From: Zea mays | Taxonomy: Eukaryota > Streptophyta > Magnoliopsida > Poales > Poaceae | Assembly: GCF_902167145.1 (NCBI RefSeq) | Contig: NC_050098.1 | Location: 37,132,501 to 37,196,500, forward strand | Reading direction: 5' to 3' | DNA: 64,000 nt | Shown here: in pieces, positions 46,915 to 57,959 of the stretch | Position numbering within the stretch: position 1 is the first letter of the stretch | How the letters are laid out: each line of letters opens with the position of its first letter | Translations under genes and position numbers: made by a program | Notes under the pieces: model-generated | Seen by the model: the letters and a program-made list of their open reading frames with translations, nothing else | Databases searched by the model: none | Told to the model about the DNA's origin: nothing

Positions 46915-48322
46915 TGTCGGCGTTTCGACCCGGGGGTCCCTGGACCGACGAGTAAAATTGTCGCTGCGTGTCCCAGCCCAGATGGGTTGGCGCGAGATGG
47001 AACACAAGGGGGGAGAACCGCGACTCGTGTTATCCTGCGCCCAGGGCGGATGCGCTTGCAGTAGGGGGTTACAAGCATTCGCGAGGGAGAGAGAGAGAGA
47101 GAGTGTGTGTGAGCCTGTTCGTCGGCCCATCCTCCCGCGCGACCACCCTCTCGTATGAGGGCCCTGGACCTTCCTTTTATAGATGCAAGGAGAGGGTCCA
47201 GGTGTACAATGGGGGTGTAGCTATATGCTAACGTGTCCGACAGAGAGGAGCCAGAGCCCTATGTACATGCCAACGTGGCTGTTGGAGAGGTGCTAGAGCC
47301 CTGTGCACGCGGTGTCGTGGCCGTTGGAGGAGCGCTTGAGCCCTGTAGAAGCACAGCTATCAGGGCTGCCGGGACCTTGCTGACGTCTCCTTGCTTCTGT
47401 AGGGGGCTTGAGAACCGCCGTCGTCATGGACGCACGCGGGGTGCCATCATTACTGGGGCGAGCCAGATGGGACGCTGGTCTTGTTCCTCGTAGCCTGAGC
47501 TAGCTAGGGGTAGGGTAATGATGTACCCCCTGTGGCGTGGTCGGTCCGAGCCCAAGGTTGGGCGAGGCGGAGACTCCTCCTGAGGCCGAGGCCGGGGTGG
47601 GGTGAGGACGCGATTCCTTCTGAGGTCGAGGTTGAGGCCGAGCCCTAGGGTCAGGCGAGGCGGAGACCATCCTTTGAGGCCGAGGTTGAGGCCGAGCCCT
47701 GGGGTCGGGCGAGGCCAAGACCACCTTTCGAGGCCGAGGCGAGGGGCGAGCCCTGAGGTCGGGCGAGGCGGAGACCTCCTTCTGAGGCTGAGGCCCAAGG
47801 TCGGGCGAGGCGGAGCTTCCTGTTGCGCCTGAGGCTGGACTTAGCTATTGTCAGCCTCACCCTGGCGGGTGGCACAGCAGTCGGAGCGGGGCAGGCAACA
47901 CTGTTTTCCTATCAGGTCGGTCAGTGGAAGGGCGAAGTGACTGCGGTCACCTCGGCCCTACCGACTGAGGAACATGCGTCAGGATAAGGTGTTAGGCGAT
48001 CCTCGCATTGAATGCTCCTGCGATACGGTCGGTTGGCGTGGCGATCTGGCCAAGGTTGCTTCACTGCGAAGCCTGTCCGAGCTGGGCCTCGGGCGAGTCA
48101 AGGGTGCGCCCGTTGCTTGAGGAGGCACTCGGGCGAGGCGTGAATTCTCCTGGGACTACTGTTCCTGCCCGAGGCTGGGCTCGGGCGAGGCGAGATCGTG
48201 TCCCTTGAGTAGACGGAGCCTTGACCTGAATTGCACCCATCAGTCTCTGCAGCTTGTGCTTGATGGTGATTACCAGCCGAGTTTAGGAGTGTTGGGGGTA
48301 CCCCTAATTATGGTACCCGACA
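46915..48322 (-). repeat. 5' LTR of the 13.46-kb element
   Basis: 1408 bp. It is nearly identical to the other LTR; the extra 62 bp lie mainly in the GAGGCCGAG repeat (47640-47820), which has more units here. Confidence 0.92.
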
Positions 48323-48425
48323 GATATGATTAAAGGTACATAAATGAGCTATGTGTGCAAAGTATCAATCAAAGTTTCTAGAATCAAGAATGTTTAGCTC
48401 ATTCCTAAGTTTTGTGAAGGTTTTC

Positions 48426-49381
48426 TCATCTAGTGGCTTGGTAAATAATATCGGCTAATTGTTCTTTGGTGCTAACATAAGCAATCTCGATATCCCCCCT
48501 TTGTTGGTGATCCCTCAAAAAGTGATATCGAATGGCTATGTGCTTAGTGCGGCTGTGGTCAACGAGATTATCCGCCATGCGGATTGCACTCTCATTATCA
48601 CATAGGAGAGGGACTTTGGTTAATTTGTAACCATAGTCCCTAAGGGTTTGCCTCATCCAAAGCAATTGCGTGCAACAATGGCCTGCGGTAATGTACTCGA
48701 CTTCGGCGGTAGAAAGAGCTACTGAATTTTGTTTCTTTGAAGCCCAAGACACCAGGGATCTTCCCAAGAACTAACAAGTCCCCGATGTGCTCTTTCTATC
48801 AATCTTACACCCTGCCCAATCAGCATCTGAATAACCTATTAAATCAAAGGGGGATCCCTTGGGGTACCAAAGACCAAACTTAGGTGTATGAACTAAATAT
48901 CTCAAGATTCTTTTCACGACTCTAAGGTGAATTTCCTTAGGATCGGCTTGAAATCTTGCACACATGCATACGGAAAGCATAATATCCGGTCGAGATGCAC
49001 ATAAATAGAGTAGAGATCCTATCATTGACCGGTATACCTTTTGATCTACTTATTTACCTCCCGTGTCGAGGTCGAGATGCCCATTGGTTTCCATGGGTGT
49101 CTTGATGGGTTTGGCATCCTTCATTCCAAACTTGGTGAGTATGTCTTGAATCTACTTAGTTTGGCTGATGAAGGTGCCCTCTTGGAGTTGCTTCACTTGA
49201 AATCCTAGGAAATAATTCAACTCCCCCATCATAGACATCTCGAATTTTTGAATCATAATCCTACTAAACTCTTCACAAGTAGATTTGTTAGTAGACACAA
49301 ATATGATATCATCAACATAAATTTGGCATACAAATAAATCATTTGCAATGGTTTTAGTAAAGAGAGTAGGATCGGCTTTGC
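48426..49381 (-). pseudogene. Opie/Ji-like pol: RT end and RNase H
   Basis: From the insertion point at 49381 the minus strand reads KADPTLFTKTIANDLFVCQ, YVDDIIFVSTNKSTCEEF and MGELNYFLGFQVKQL (RT), then SMIGSLLYLCASRPDIMLSV, DADWAGCKIDRKSTSGTC and VALSTAEVEYITAG (RNase H), ending at 48426. Stops lie at about 49152 and 49050, and at 48771 (TAG where Gln is expected before FLG). The frame is otherwise conserved. Confidence 0.85.
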
Positions 49382-50006
49382 TGTCGGTGTTTTGGGTCCG
49401 ACCGTGCACCCAGGGTTGCCCCTCGAGGTGCTTTTTGAAGTAGGACAGTGTTACCGACTGTAGCTCGATGGTTCGTGCTAGATGCACGAGAGACAGTAGA
49501 AAATCTTGTACAGGTTCAGGCCGCTTTGAGATGCGTAACACCCTATGTCCTGATGTGGATCTTTTATGTGGTGGGTTATAGGGGAGTTCTCTAGTACGAG
49601 AGATGCTAGAGAGCTGAGTAGATGGTTAATGAGTGAGATGCTTTTTAGGGGGTGCCCCCTAGGCCTTATATACTCGACCGTGGGGCGTTACATGCAAATA
49701 TGATAACAACATGTGACTAAGTAATAGTGAACCGACTGAGTCTATCTTCCTATAATTCTGACGACTTATCTCCATTCAGTTCCAACGCCTGAGGACGCAG
49801 CGCAGGAAAGTCAGGTCATTGCTGTGGATGACGCTCAAATCCATTGTGCCGTCTGGGCTCGAGTTGATCCAATCCTACGTCGATCCACTTCACCATACGT
49901 TCCTCCCCAGGCCCACGAAGGGATGGCCTTGCGAAATATTAGGCCCAAAGCCTTTCGCGAGGTCTTCTAGCCTTCTAGTGGACCCGGGGGATATCTGTCC
50001 CCCACA
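49382..50006 (-). repeat. 3' LTR of the second Tat-like element
   Basis: 625 bp, TGTCGGTGTTTTGGGTC...GTCCCCCACA as written on the plus strand. The partner LTR is not in the window. Confidence 0.75.
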
Positions 50007-50264
50007 AGCCCCCAATCTTTGAGTTGATTTTGAAATAATCGGCCTAAAGATTCTAGGTCCAGCTTGCAGTTTTTGATTTTGATAAGGAATGCCTCGAAAA
50101 TAGGTCTATCGAGTTGTTGCTTCTGAACTCTGAGTAACTCGGTAAAAACGATCTTCTGTTATCCTCTCATGTAATTATTCATCGGTCTTCGCTTTATTCT
50201 TCAGAAATCGGTGCTCTGTCTCAGGCTTATGCTTTGGAGATCAGCATTCTACTCTTTGGGGTTC

Positions 50265-50620
50265 AGGATTCATTAGGTGCACCGAAGGTGCACCCAATGG
50301 GTGTAGCCCCCGACCTTTGAGTGGATTACTGAAAATAATCCACTCGAAGGTCTTCATCTCAAGCTTTTTTAGAAATCATTTTTATCTTCACCTAATACTT
50401 TAGAAATCAGCATTGTTTTATCTTCATCTCATGCTTTAGAAATCATCATTTTATCGTTAGTTCATGCTTTAGAAATCAGCATTCTGTCTTTTGGGGTTAA
50501 TGATTCATTGGGTGCACTGGAGGTGCACCCAATGGGTGTAGCCCCCGAGCTTTGAGTGGGATTACTAAAAATAATCCACTCAAAGGTCTTCATCTCATGA
50601 TTTTAGAAATCATCCTTTTA
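50265..50620. repeat. 237-bp direct duplication with inner palindrome
   Basis: CATTAGGTGCACCGAAGGTG and CATTGGGTGCACTGGAGGTG start at about 50270 and 50507. Each is followed by CACCCAATGGGTGTAGCCCC and a short inverted repeat around TGAAAATAATCCACTC. The block lies between the LTR and the acidic ORF. Confidence 0.75.
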
Positions 50621-51213
50621 TCTTCATCGAATGCCTTAGAATTTAGCATTATATCATCAGCTTTATGCTTTAGTGATCAGCATACGGTTTTGCCTTTGAG
50701 ATCATCAACGCGGTCTACCCATGTCTTGTTAGGTTTGAAATTTATTTGATCTGCGACAGATTGGACATCCGGTAGATGGCTCTTGGCTGGTCTTCATTTC
50801 ACTTCGTGCTTCAATGCTTCTGTTGATTAGACTTGTACTTCAGCATCTATTTTTGGCTTTCCTGTGATCTCCATCGATATCTTCCTTCTGTCTTGATACA
50901 TTCATTGCGTATACTGTATGGATGTGACTGCTTAGGAAAATCTATTGAAAATTCTTGGACGTCCCCCTCAATGGGTGTAGGCAAGGGACGACTTGGTGCA
51001 CTGAGCGTTTAGCAAACTGTCTCTGAGTAGTAACTTGACGTGACCGCGGGTGTAATCATATCGTCCAAGCAGTTGACTTGAGTCCCAATGGGTGTCGAGT
51101 TATGTGAAACGGCGTCTGCTTCCTGACTTGTTTCCAGACGATTTGAATTGCATATTGAATATTTGCGACTATTCAGTGACCGTGGTAGGAGACGAGCGGT
51201 TGCCTTCTTCCTC

Positions 51214-51221
51214 TATAAATA
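51214..51221 (+). promoter_or_regulatory. TATA box of the acidic antisense ORF
   Basis: TATAAATA lies 84 bp before the ATG at 51298. The leader between them is strongly pyrimidine-rich (CTCTTCTTTTCTCTTCTC), and the ATG is in good context (CCACCATGGGC). Confidence 0.7.
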
Positions 51222-51297
51222 GAGCGCTTGCTTCACTGGCACATCTCTCTGCCGTTTGTTGCTTACTCTCTTCTTTTCTCTTCTCTTCTACTCCACC

Positions 51298-51756
51298 ATG
51301 GGCAAGAGCAAGAAAGGTGGAAGTTCGTCGCACCACTCCGGCGACAAGCGGAAGCGCGAGCCGAGCCCTCCCTCGAAGGACTTCGGCGATTCCGAGTACT
51401 CGGAGGAGGAGTTTTCCTCCGAGCCCGAGGGGTCGCCGGTCTACACCTCTCCCCCAGCATCGTCCGATGACTCAGACGATTCCCAGGGGATCACCGCCGA
51501 GGTGTGGACATACATCCGGGCCGTCGAGCGCTCCGGGCTCGAGGGCTTGGATGAGTCGGAGGTCTCCTCGGACGAGGAGAACTCTTCTGACTCGTTCGAG
51601 GAGGAGAGCGGCGGTGACGGCGACGACGAGGGCGACGGCGACGACGGAGGCGACGGTGGTGGTGACGACAACGGCGGCAAGGGCGACGGCGACGGTGGCG
51701 GCTGCAAGAGCGGCGGTGGCGGCAGCAAGGCCAGTGGCAAAGCGCCACTAGCTTAA
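51298..51756 (+). CDS. acidic, Gly/Asp-rich antisense ORF of a Tat-like element
   Basis: 152 codons starting MGKSKKGGSSSHHSGDK. A basic head (about 25 residues) is followed by an acidic Ser/Glu middle (DFGDSEYSEEEFSSEPEG) with one folded-looking stretch, EVWTYIRAVERSGLEGLDES. A tail of alternating Gly and Asp and a basic end (GSKASGKAPLA) complete it. No stop or shift is present. It reads against the host retroelement and has its own TATA box. No function is known to me. It may be the first exon of the gene continued at 52507, since the sequence just before 52507 (CCGCTTAG) could be a splice acceptor, but no convincing donor was found. Confidence 0.55.
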   Translation: MGKSKKGGSSSHHSGDKRKREPSPPSKDFGDSEYSEEEFSSEPEGSPVYTSPPASSDDSDDSQGITAEVWTYIRAVERSGLEGLDESEVSSDEENSSDSFEEESGGDGDDEGDGDDGGDGGGDDNGGKGDGDGGGCKSGGGGSKASGKAPLA

Positions 51757-52140
51757 ATATTAGTATAGATAAGTAGTAGAAGTAGTATTAGTGGAATAAT
51801 GTAGTAGTAGTTAGTCGTATAGTGTAGTGTAGGTAGTAATGTAATGTAGTAATGTATCGAAAAATGGGGAGAAGACCGTCTCATAATGAGTCGGTCTTTA
51901 AGTTTGTGGAAGGACTTCCCCTTTTATATAATGAAGAAAACTTTGGCTTGTTCTGTGCATATCTTTTGCCCTTTCCATCGTTCCTTTATAGTCGATCGAC
52001 AGCTTGTATTTGTGCCCAACGCAGCCATTGTTCTTAGAGGTAACACTCGAGTAACGACTTGTAATTGCTGCGTCATACTTAATTCTGCATGCATTTATGT
52101 AGAGAAAAAAACGGCTGAGTTACGACTGGTGTCTTCAGAG

Positions 52141-52386
52141 GTAACAACCGAATTATGCTAAATTGCATCGGTGTTTTAGAGGTAACAGCCGAGTAATGCT
52201 GAGCCACGTCAGTGTTTTAGAAGTAATAGCCGAGTCATACTGAGCCACGTCGGCATTTTAGAAATAACAGCCGAGTGGTGCTTGGCGACATCAGCGTTTT
52301 AGAGGTAACAACCGAGTCATATCGAGCCACGTCGGCGTTTTAGAAATAACAACCGAGTGGTGACTAAGCACTTTTTAGAAATGGTG
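52141..52386. repeat. 41-bp tandem repeat, six copies
   Basis: Units of GGTAACAGCCGAGT.. start at 52141, 52182, 52223, 52264, 52305 and 52346, an exact 41-bp period. A weaker copy precedes them near 52040. It lies directly before the PF04195-type exon. Confidence 0.9.
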
Positions 52387-52506
52387 TCTGACCCGGGGAA
52401 ACCCCATTTATATCACGTCGCTGCATGGCTCTATGTTCTGAGCCCTAGCCTCACTTTTTTGCCTCTGAATATCCTATGTTTCCCTTTGATTTCGCTTCCG
52501 CTTAGT

Positions 52507-53286
52507 CCACCGACGAGATTGTGATGGTGCCTAAGCGGAAGAACCAGAATTCTACTGCCGCGGTCATTCCTCCTATCGATCCCAACGGCCAGTTGCCTTT
52601 CGCAGGTAATCATATGTCTATTGTTTCCGAGTCGGATCTTCTTCACCTTGTCGATGTTGGAGTTCTTCCTCCGAAGGAGCTTTGCTCTTGGCGGATTTGT
52701 CGTGGGGTTAATGTCCCGACAAAGGATACCCACGAGTCCGTTGTTTACATCCCTTTTCTTATCCGTGGCCTTGCTCTTCCCATTTCTCCCTTCTTTCGTG
52801 GTCTCCTTGACTTCTACGATTTGAATCTGACTCACCTGAATCCCAACTCTATTCTGCAAATTTCTATCTTTGTTCATCTGTGTGAGGCTTACCTTGGAAT
52901 TCTTCCTCACTTCGGTTTGTGGAAGTATTTGTATCACTGTCATCCTGGGATGGCTGGGGGACAGCACCAGCTCGTGGGCGGTGCGAGTCTGGAGATGCGC
53001 CGTGGGAGGAAAACAAAATACCTTGATATCCCACTTAAGGATAGCATTAAAGGATGGCGTTTGGAGTGGTTCATTGTGGAAAACCATGGCAAATCCCTCC
53101 CCCCCTCGGCCAGGGAGACATCCGGATGTTCGTACTCCAAGTTGGATTGAGTCTCCTATAGACTTGGAGATAACAGAAGCCAAGGTTCTGCTTGCCGAAA
53201 TTTGTTTGTTGAAGGAGAGAGGTTTGACCGCTGAAGCTGTGGTTGCAGACTTTGTTTTTAAGAATATTCAGTCGCTGAAGGACAGA
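52507..53286 (+). pseudogene. PF04195-type antisense gene, truncated by insertion
   Basis: From a possible acceptor at 52506 the frame reads STDEIV, then MVPKRKNQ, and carries a clear PF04195-type domain: YIPFLIRGLALPISPFFRGL, LTHLNPNSILQISIFVHLC, EAYLGILPHFGLWKYLYH and KGWRLEWFIVENHG. A frameshift near 53098 changes the frame to PDVRTPSWIESPIDLEITEA and ADFVFKNIQSLKDR, where the next element (53287) cuts it. It reads against the retroelement. This is the most canonical version of the domain in the window. Confidence 0.75.
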
Positions 53287-53966
53287 TGTTGGGGACTTGT
53301 TCTCAAATGCTATGAATTAAGAACAAGGCAACACAAGATGTTAAATGTTAAAGCCCTTCGTCCTTCGAAGCATTATTTCCCTTAGGATATAATGATCTTC
53401 AGACGAAGGTCATGAAGGACATACCTTCATCATCATCGCAATATACGTTAAGTAAAAGAAGAAGAAGCATATGAAATGTAGGAAACAATATATATATGCA
53501 ATCACATAACATTATTGATTCATTTTATATAATCATGGAAAGGCAGGAACAATATTGAATTACAAAAAGTACCTTCGGCTTGATAGAAGGCAAAAGAATA
53601 CAAGTGTGACGCACGAGCGAATACAAGTTAGCGTGAACAGTACGGGGGTACTGTTCATCTATTTATAGGCACAGGACGCGGCCTGTGAGAAATTACAATC
53701 ATGCCCTTTATATTTATTATTGACTTATATATGAATCTATAAGGACTAAATAGCCCTTTCCTCTTTAAGTCGGTTCCCTTTTCTACGATTGAGACGAAGC
53801 TTTCTTGAGCGTGACTTCGGAGCAGCAACAACCTTCGTCATGACCATGCTCCTCCCGTCGTGTATGCTTTTACTCTGATTCCGAAGGTACCTGTCCATAA
53901 ACCATACTTGGAAGACGTTGTTAAATTACATTTTTTAGGACCTTCGGAGGACGAAGGCCCCCAACA
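53287..53966 (-). repeat. 3' LTR of the third Tat-like element
   Basis: 680 bp, TGTTGGGGACTTG...GGCCCCCAACA as written. The first 47 bases are almost the reverse complement of the end of the LTR at 4131-4726. Confidence 0.85.
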
Positions 53967-54121
53967 GTAGCCCCTCGCAGTATTAATTTGTTTAGGATAA
54001 TGAATTCAGACTGCGACATGGACGAAGGCCTTAAGTCGAAGGTCCGAAAAACACCTTCCCTTTGCTAGAATAGCAACAGTCAATGACAGACGGGACCCTC
54101 CAATTTGGAGCGCGTCGATCG

Positions 54122-54129
54122 TATAAATA
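54122..54129 (+). promoter_or_regulatory. TATA box of the antisense gene
   Basis: TATAAATA lies 160 bp before the ATG at 54282, in a T-rich leader. Confidence 0.65.
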
Positions 54130-54281
54130 AGAACTCACCCTGACCACATTTGGTACGCTACTTGTGCCAGTTTCTTTGTTTGCTCAATTTTTTAGCTCTT
54201 TCTCACCAACGCTTGCTTAGTTTCTCAAACTTTTCTAAGCTTTGGTTTTAAGGACATGTTTTCGTTATTTCCGAAGAAAAG

Positions 54282-57200
54282 ATGTCTCAAGACAAGAAGA
54301 CAGTTGCTAAGATGAAGCTAACCGAAGAGGAGAAGCTCCTTGAGGAGAAGACTACTGGATTTGTTGAGTCAATAGCAAAAACAAATACAGAGAAGATTAC
54401 TAAAGAGATACTGGAAGGCTTGTCTGAAGATACTGATGATAGCGATAGCTATGATGTGGAGAGTGGAGGCGAAGACTCTGAAGATCGGCCCTAGCGACCA
54501 AGTCATGTAGTCTTCGGGAAATCAACTATCAAACAGAGTCATCTTGATAATATGAGAGGAAGGTATTTTCAAGATATGTCTATTGTGAGGGCTGACGTAG
54601 ACAGGGCCGTTCCTGCTCCCGAAGAAAACGAAGTTGTGATCTTCCGAAGCTTCTTCAAAGCTAGACTTCGGTTCCCGTTGAGCAGATTTGTGGTTGAAGT
54701 TTTAAAGACATACCAGATTTTCCTTCACCAGATCACTCTCGAAGCAGTTATTAGAATGGGGATCTTCGTCTGGGCTGTGAGAAGTCAAGGTCTAGAGCCA
54801 AGTGCAAGATGTTTTTGCAGTATGCATGAACTTTCGTATGAGACGAAGGCCTGGGGTAAAGAACAATATCATAACAATTTCGGTTGCTATAGCTTCGTTG
54901 CTCGCTCTGGCGCAAGCTACCCAGTGCCAACGTTTCAGAAGAGATGGCCCGGGGCCTGGATGGAAGAGTGGTTTTATGTGAAAAATGATTTGAAGGCGAG
55001 AGAAGACATTAAAGAGATCATCATGCGCCCCATCTGGTCCCGCTTCGACCTCCGAAAGCCGAAGGTAGAAATTGATGAGGTAGCCGAAGCATGCCGATGG
55101 GCCTTCAACACAGTTTGCTCTTTTATTGTGACAAGAGACTTACTTCAAGAACATATAGCCTACAGGATATGGCCACTTATAGACAGCTGAGAAATGCCGA
55201 AAGAAACCATCACTAACCCTAGCGAAGGCGGCCTGGTTCGATTGAAATACACCTTCAAGTTTGGTGACAAGTTTGTCGAACCAGATGATGACTGGCTGAA
55301 GTGTATTGGAAATACTAGCGATGAGTTACTTGGAGCATATTCCAAGTACAAAGATAATGCACTATCTGCGGCCTTTGGGAGCCGAAAAAAGAAAAGATTA
55401 AATAGGGTTTTTGATGCTATTGGATTTGTGTACCCTGACTATCGCTACCCGCCACGGGGGCAGAAAAGAAAGGGTGCAACTTCTGGAAAGGTTGCTACTT
55501 CGGCTGCTCCAAGCGAGCCTGCGCTGAAGAGTAAAAAGTTGAAAGTCCTCACCCACCGGCCCCGTTATATTGAGCCGGCCGTGGTGCCCGAGTTTGGCGG
55601 GAAGACTTCTTCAGCTGCTGATCCAAAGGAGCCAATTCCTCCTTCGCAGAAGGCTAAAGAACCGGCTACCATGCCGAAGGCACCCTCAGCCGAGCAAGCT
55701 GAGGCAAAGACAGGTAAAGATAAGGCCGAAGAGCCAAAGACTGAAGGAACAAAAATGTTAGAAGTTTTAAGCCCTTCGGCGGAAGTAACAGTGCCGAAGA
55801 TACAAAAGGTCTTGCGGCCACTCCCAAAAGAAGAAGGATGGTAAGTGTACTAGATGTGCTAGAAATGGTAAAGGCTTCAAGCTCTACTCCAGGGAAAATT
55901 GCCAAGGCTTCGAAAATGCAAATCGAAGCTAAAACAAAACTGACCGAAGTCGAAGCTGCAATGAGCCAGGCTAGTGCCGAAGCTGGGCCTTCAGAGCCTG
56001 CTAAGAAAAAACCCTCGGAAATTAAAGAGAAGGCAGTGGAGGAAGAGGCTATAGAACAGACTTTGCCTGAAAAAGCTGCCGCTCCTGCTCCCGAAGCACC
56101 TTCCGAAGACCTTGATTATGTCATTCGACATGCTTCGGAAAAAAGATTATCTGAGGAAGAAATTTTTGAAGCTAAACATTATGCCCGAGAACTAAAGTAC
56201 CCGAAAGGGGCCTTAGTGTTTAATGGTACGGATGAAGATGATTTCTTGTATTGTCTCCCGAACAACAAAGAATTATCCGTCTCCCGGGAGATGGCTAGAA
56301 GTATGGGTTTTTCGAAGCTGGCCTTTGTGCCATGATGAAGGACGATCTTGCGAATAGCCTTGCATACAATAGTCTGAACGTACAAAAAGTTGTGAATTTT
56401 GAAGTTTATGGATTATGTAATAGAGTCTTTTATTCTCATGTTAATCCATTCATTCTTTCTTATAGGGCTTAATACTTAGCAACGCCTTAAGGGCGCAAAA
56501 GAATGCTGAAGACGAGAGCTGCACTATTGCTCTCAACAACCTTCGAACAGAGGTTATCAAGCTGAGAAACGAAGCCACGGAAAAAGACAAAATTCTACTT
56601 ACATTGGTGGACAAAGTAAAGGGGGATGAAGCTAACTTCAAGGCTCAATCTGAAATTCAAAAGAATGAGATTGAAGACCTTCAAAAACAACTGGCTGAGG
56701 GCAGATTAAAATGTGATGTTGCCGAAGCTGATCGAGATGCCAGTGAGTACTAGAAAAATTATTTTGAAAAAACAGTTGCAGAGCTTCGCGCATCAAAAGA
56801 AAGATGTTTTGAAAAATCTGTGGAATGTGTAAAAAAGATAAAGACTAGCTTCACCAACGTGGGCGCTTACTCAAACGAAGACAACTTCATACGGGGCGAC
56901 CCTGAGGGCGTCATCGAGTGGATCAGTAATGAAGCCGAAGCTTTTGAGGAGATTTTGAGTGACCGCGGGGACGTCTGTGCATTCTCTGGTGCGAGGGGGG
57001 TTGCAGCCAATTTGGAGAAGGCATGTTGTGAACATGTTAAAATCTTGGCCTAGGCCGAAGCTGCCTTCTCCGTCGATGATACGAAGGACCCCTCGACCAA
57101 AGCGAGTTCAATAGGTGGAATTTTTTTTACTGATATATGGGAAAATGGCGGCCGAGGGATGGCTCATGAAATAATGAAGAAGAGCGAAAAAGATATTCAT

Positions 57201-57488
57201 GACGCTCGAGAAGCAACGAAAGAAGCTGAAAAAGCTGCGGAACTCGAAAGACGGATAGGTATCACTTAATGGCTTTTAGCTTTGTTGTTTATTTTTGTGA
57301 CTTCGAACTAATTTATGTCTTCTACCGCAGCTGAACTATCTCCTCCCCTAGAGCCATTCGACCCACTGGCCGATCCAGAGACAAAGACAGCAATAGAAAT
57401 TATTAATATGGCCGAAGCTATTGTAGATGAAGTTGTTACCAAACTGCTAACCGAAGCTACAGAAAAAGTTCTGAAGGAAGAAGAGTAG
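54282..57488 (+). pseudogene. antisense PF04195-type gene, three exons, several lesions
   Basis: Exon 1 (54282 to about 56388) starts MSQDKKTVAKMKLTEEEK. It carries the PF04195-type domain (FFKARLRFPLSRFVVEVL, IFLHQITLEAVIRMGIFVW, NNFGCYSFVAR, WMEEWFYVK) and an Ala/Pro/Lys-rich acidic linker with DFLYCLPNNKELSVSREM. Exon 2 (56466-57258) is a coiled coil plus a conserved part (NEAEAFEEILSDRGDVCAF). Exon 3 (57331-57488) joins in phase (ATA G/CT GAA). Stops: TAG 54492-54494, TGA 55188-55190 and TAG 56751-56753 (both for Trp), TAG at 57051-57053. Frameshifts lie near 55830 and 56330, and the first donor (GTTGTG) is poor. The gene order and exon 1/2 boundary match the copy at 3692-630. Confidence 0.75.
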
Positions 57489-57959
57489 CTATTGTAAAAA
57501 CATTTTCTAGAATATTAATGTAACATTTGCTGAACTAAGTTTATAATATTCGGTGCTTATAGATTTGAATGTAATATATGAATTGTTTGGAATTCAGTTC
57601 TTTGCGATGCATGAAACTTTATGTACATACCGTTTTTTAGCCTTCGGCGAAAAAAAACACCTTTCCTTCTTTTCATGCTTCGTAAAGAAGAGTTTTTATG
57701 CCTCGTAAGAATCATCCACCCTTTGTAAAATCATCAATGCTTCGTAAACAATAGATCCCTCTTTCCACATCAGAACTGATGAAGCTGTAACTCTCAGCTT
57801 ACTTTGTGCCTTGGCATCTTTTCATTTTTTGTAAAGCATTCTCCGAAGATCGGCCTCGCTTCCAATTAATGTTATTGATGTGATGCTATGCGATATGATG
57901 CGATGATATGATGCAAAGAATGATGCTAATGCCGAAGACACATACCCACGCTGAAACAC

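Larger units (their letters stand above)
34863..48322 (-). mobile_element. complete 13.46-kb Tat-clade Ty3/gypsy element
   Basis: GATAT is duplicated on both sides (34858-34862, 48323-48327). On the minus strand the order is 5' LTR (48322-46915), PBS TGGCGCGCCAGGTAGGGG (46912-46895), gag, protease, RT, RNase H, a second RNase H, integrase (to 40406), about 4.2 kb without sense coding, polypurine tract GGCTCGGGGGCTAC, and 3' LTR (36208-34863). The doubled RNase H and the long 3' spacer with antisense coding remains are hallmarks of the Tat clade. LTRs are very similar, so insertion is recent, yet gag-pol has at least five stops and three frameshifts. Confidence 0.9.
32841..49381 (-). mobile_element. 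Opie/Ji-like copia element (minus), split by a Tat element
   Basis: The 3' LTR is 32841-34027. Internal sequence is at 34028-34862 and resumes at 48323, after the 13.46-kb element inserted at the duplicated GATAT. Pol pieces (RNase H and RT) run up to 49381, where another element interrupts it; the rest lies outside the window. The LTR end TGAAAGTCGCCTAGAGG and the RNase H sequence fit the Opie/Ji (SIRE) group of maize. The 34028-34862 stretch is the non-coding 3' region rich in CTCCCCCTTT tracts. Confidence 0.8.
49382..53286 (-). mobile_element. 3' part of a second Tat-like element, cut by the next insertion
   Basis: Its 3' LTR (49382-50006) is inserted in the Opie/Ji-like RT. The GATTGGGGGCT tract (minus strand, 50007-50017) next to the LTR sets the minus orientation. 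The internal sequence shows a duplicated block, an acidic antisense ORF with TATA box, a 41-bp tandem repeat and a PF04195-type antisense exon, cut at 53286 by the element that starts TGTTGGGGAC at 53287. Gag, pol and the 5' LTR are outside the window or lost. Confidence 0.75.

Noticed and set aside
51441..51748. Arginine/proline-rich minus-strand frames
   Set aside because: Mirror of the Gly/Asp codons of the plus-strand ORF with TATA box and good ATG context.
52141..52386. Regular repeat array considered as CRISPR
   Set aside because: Units are contiguous 41-bp tandem copies without unique spacers, and the context is a plant retroelement.
55838..55860. GGTAAGTG as a splice donor in the 54282 antisense gene
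   Set aside because: Translation continues straight on in another frame with sequence similar to the 3692 copy, so a one-base shift explains it better than an intron.
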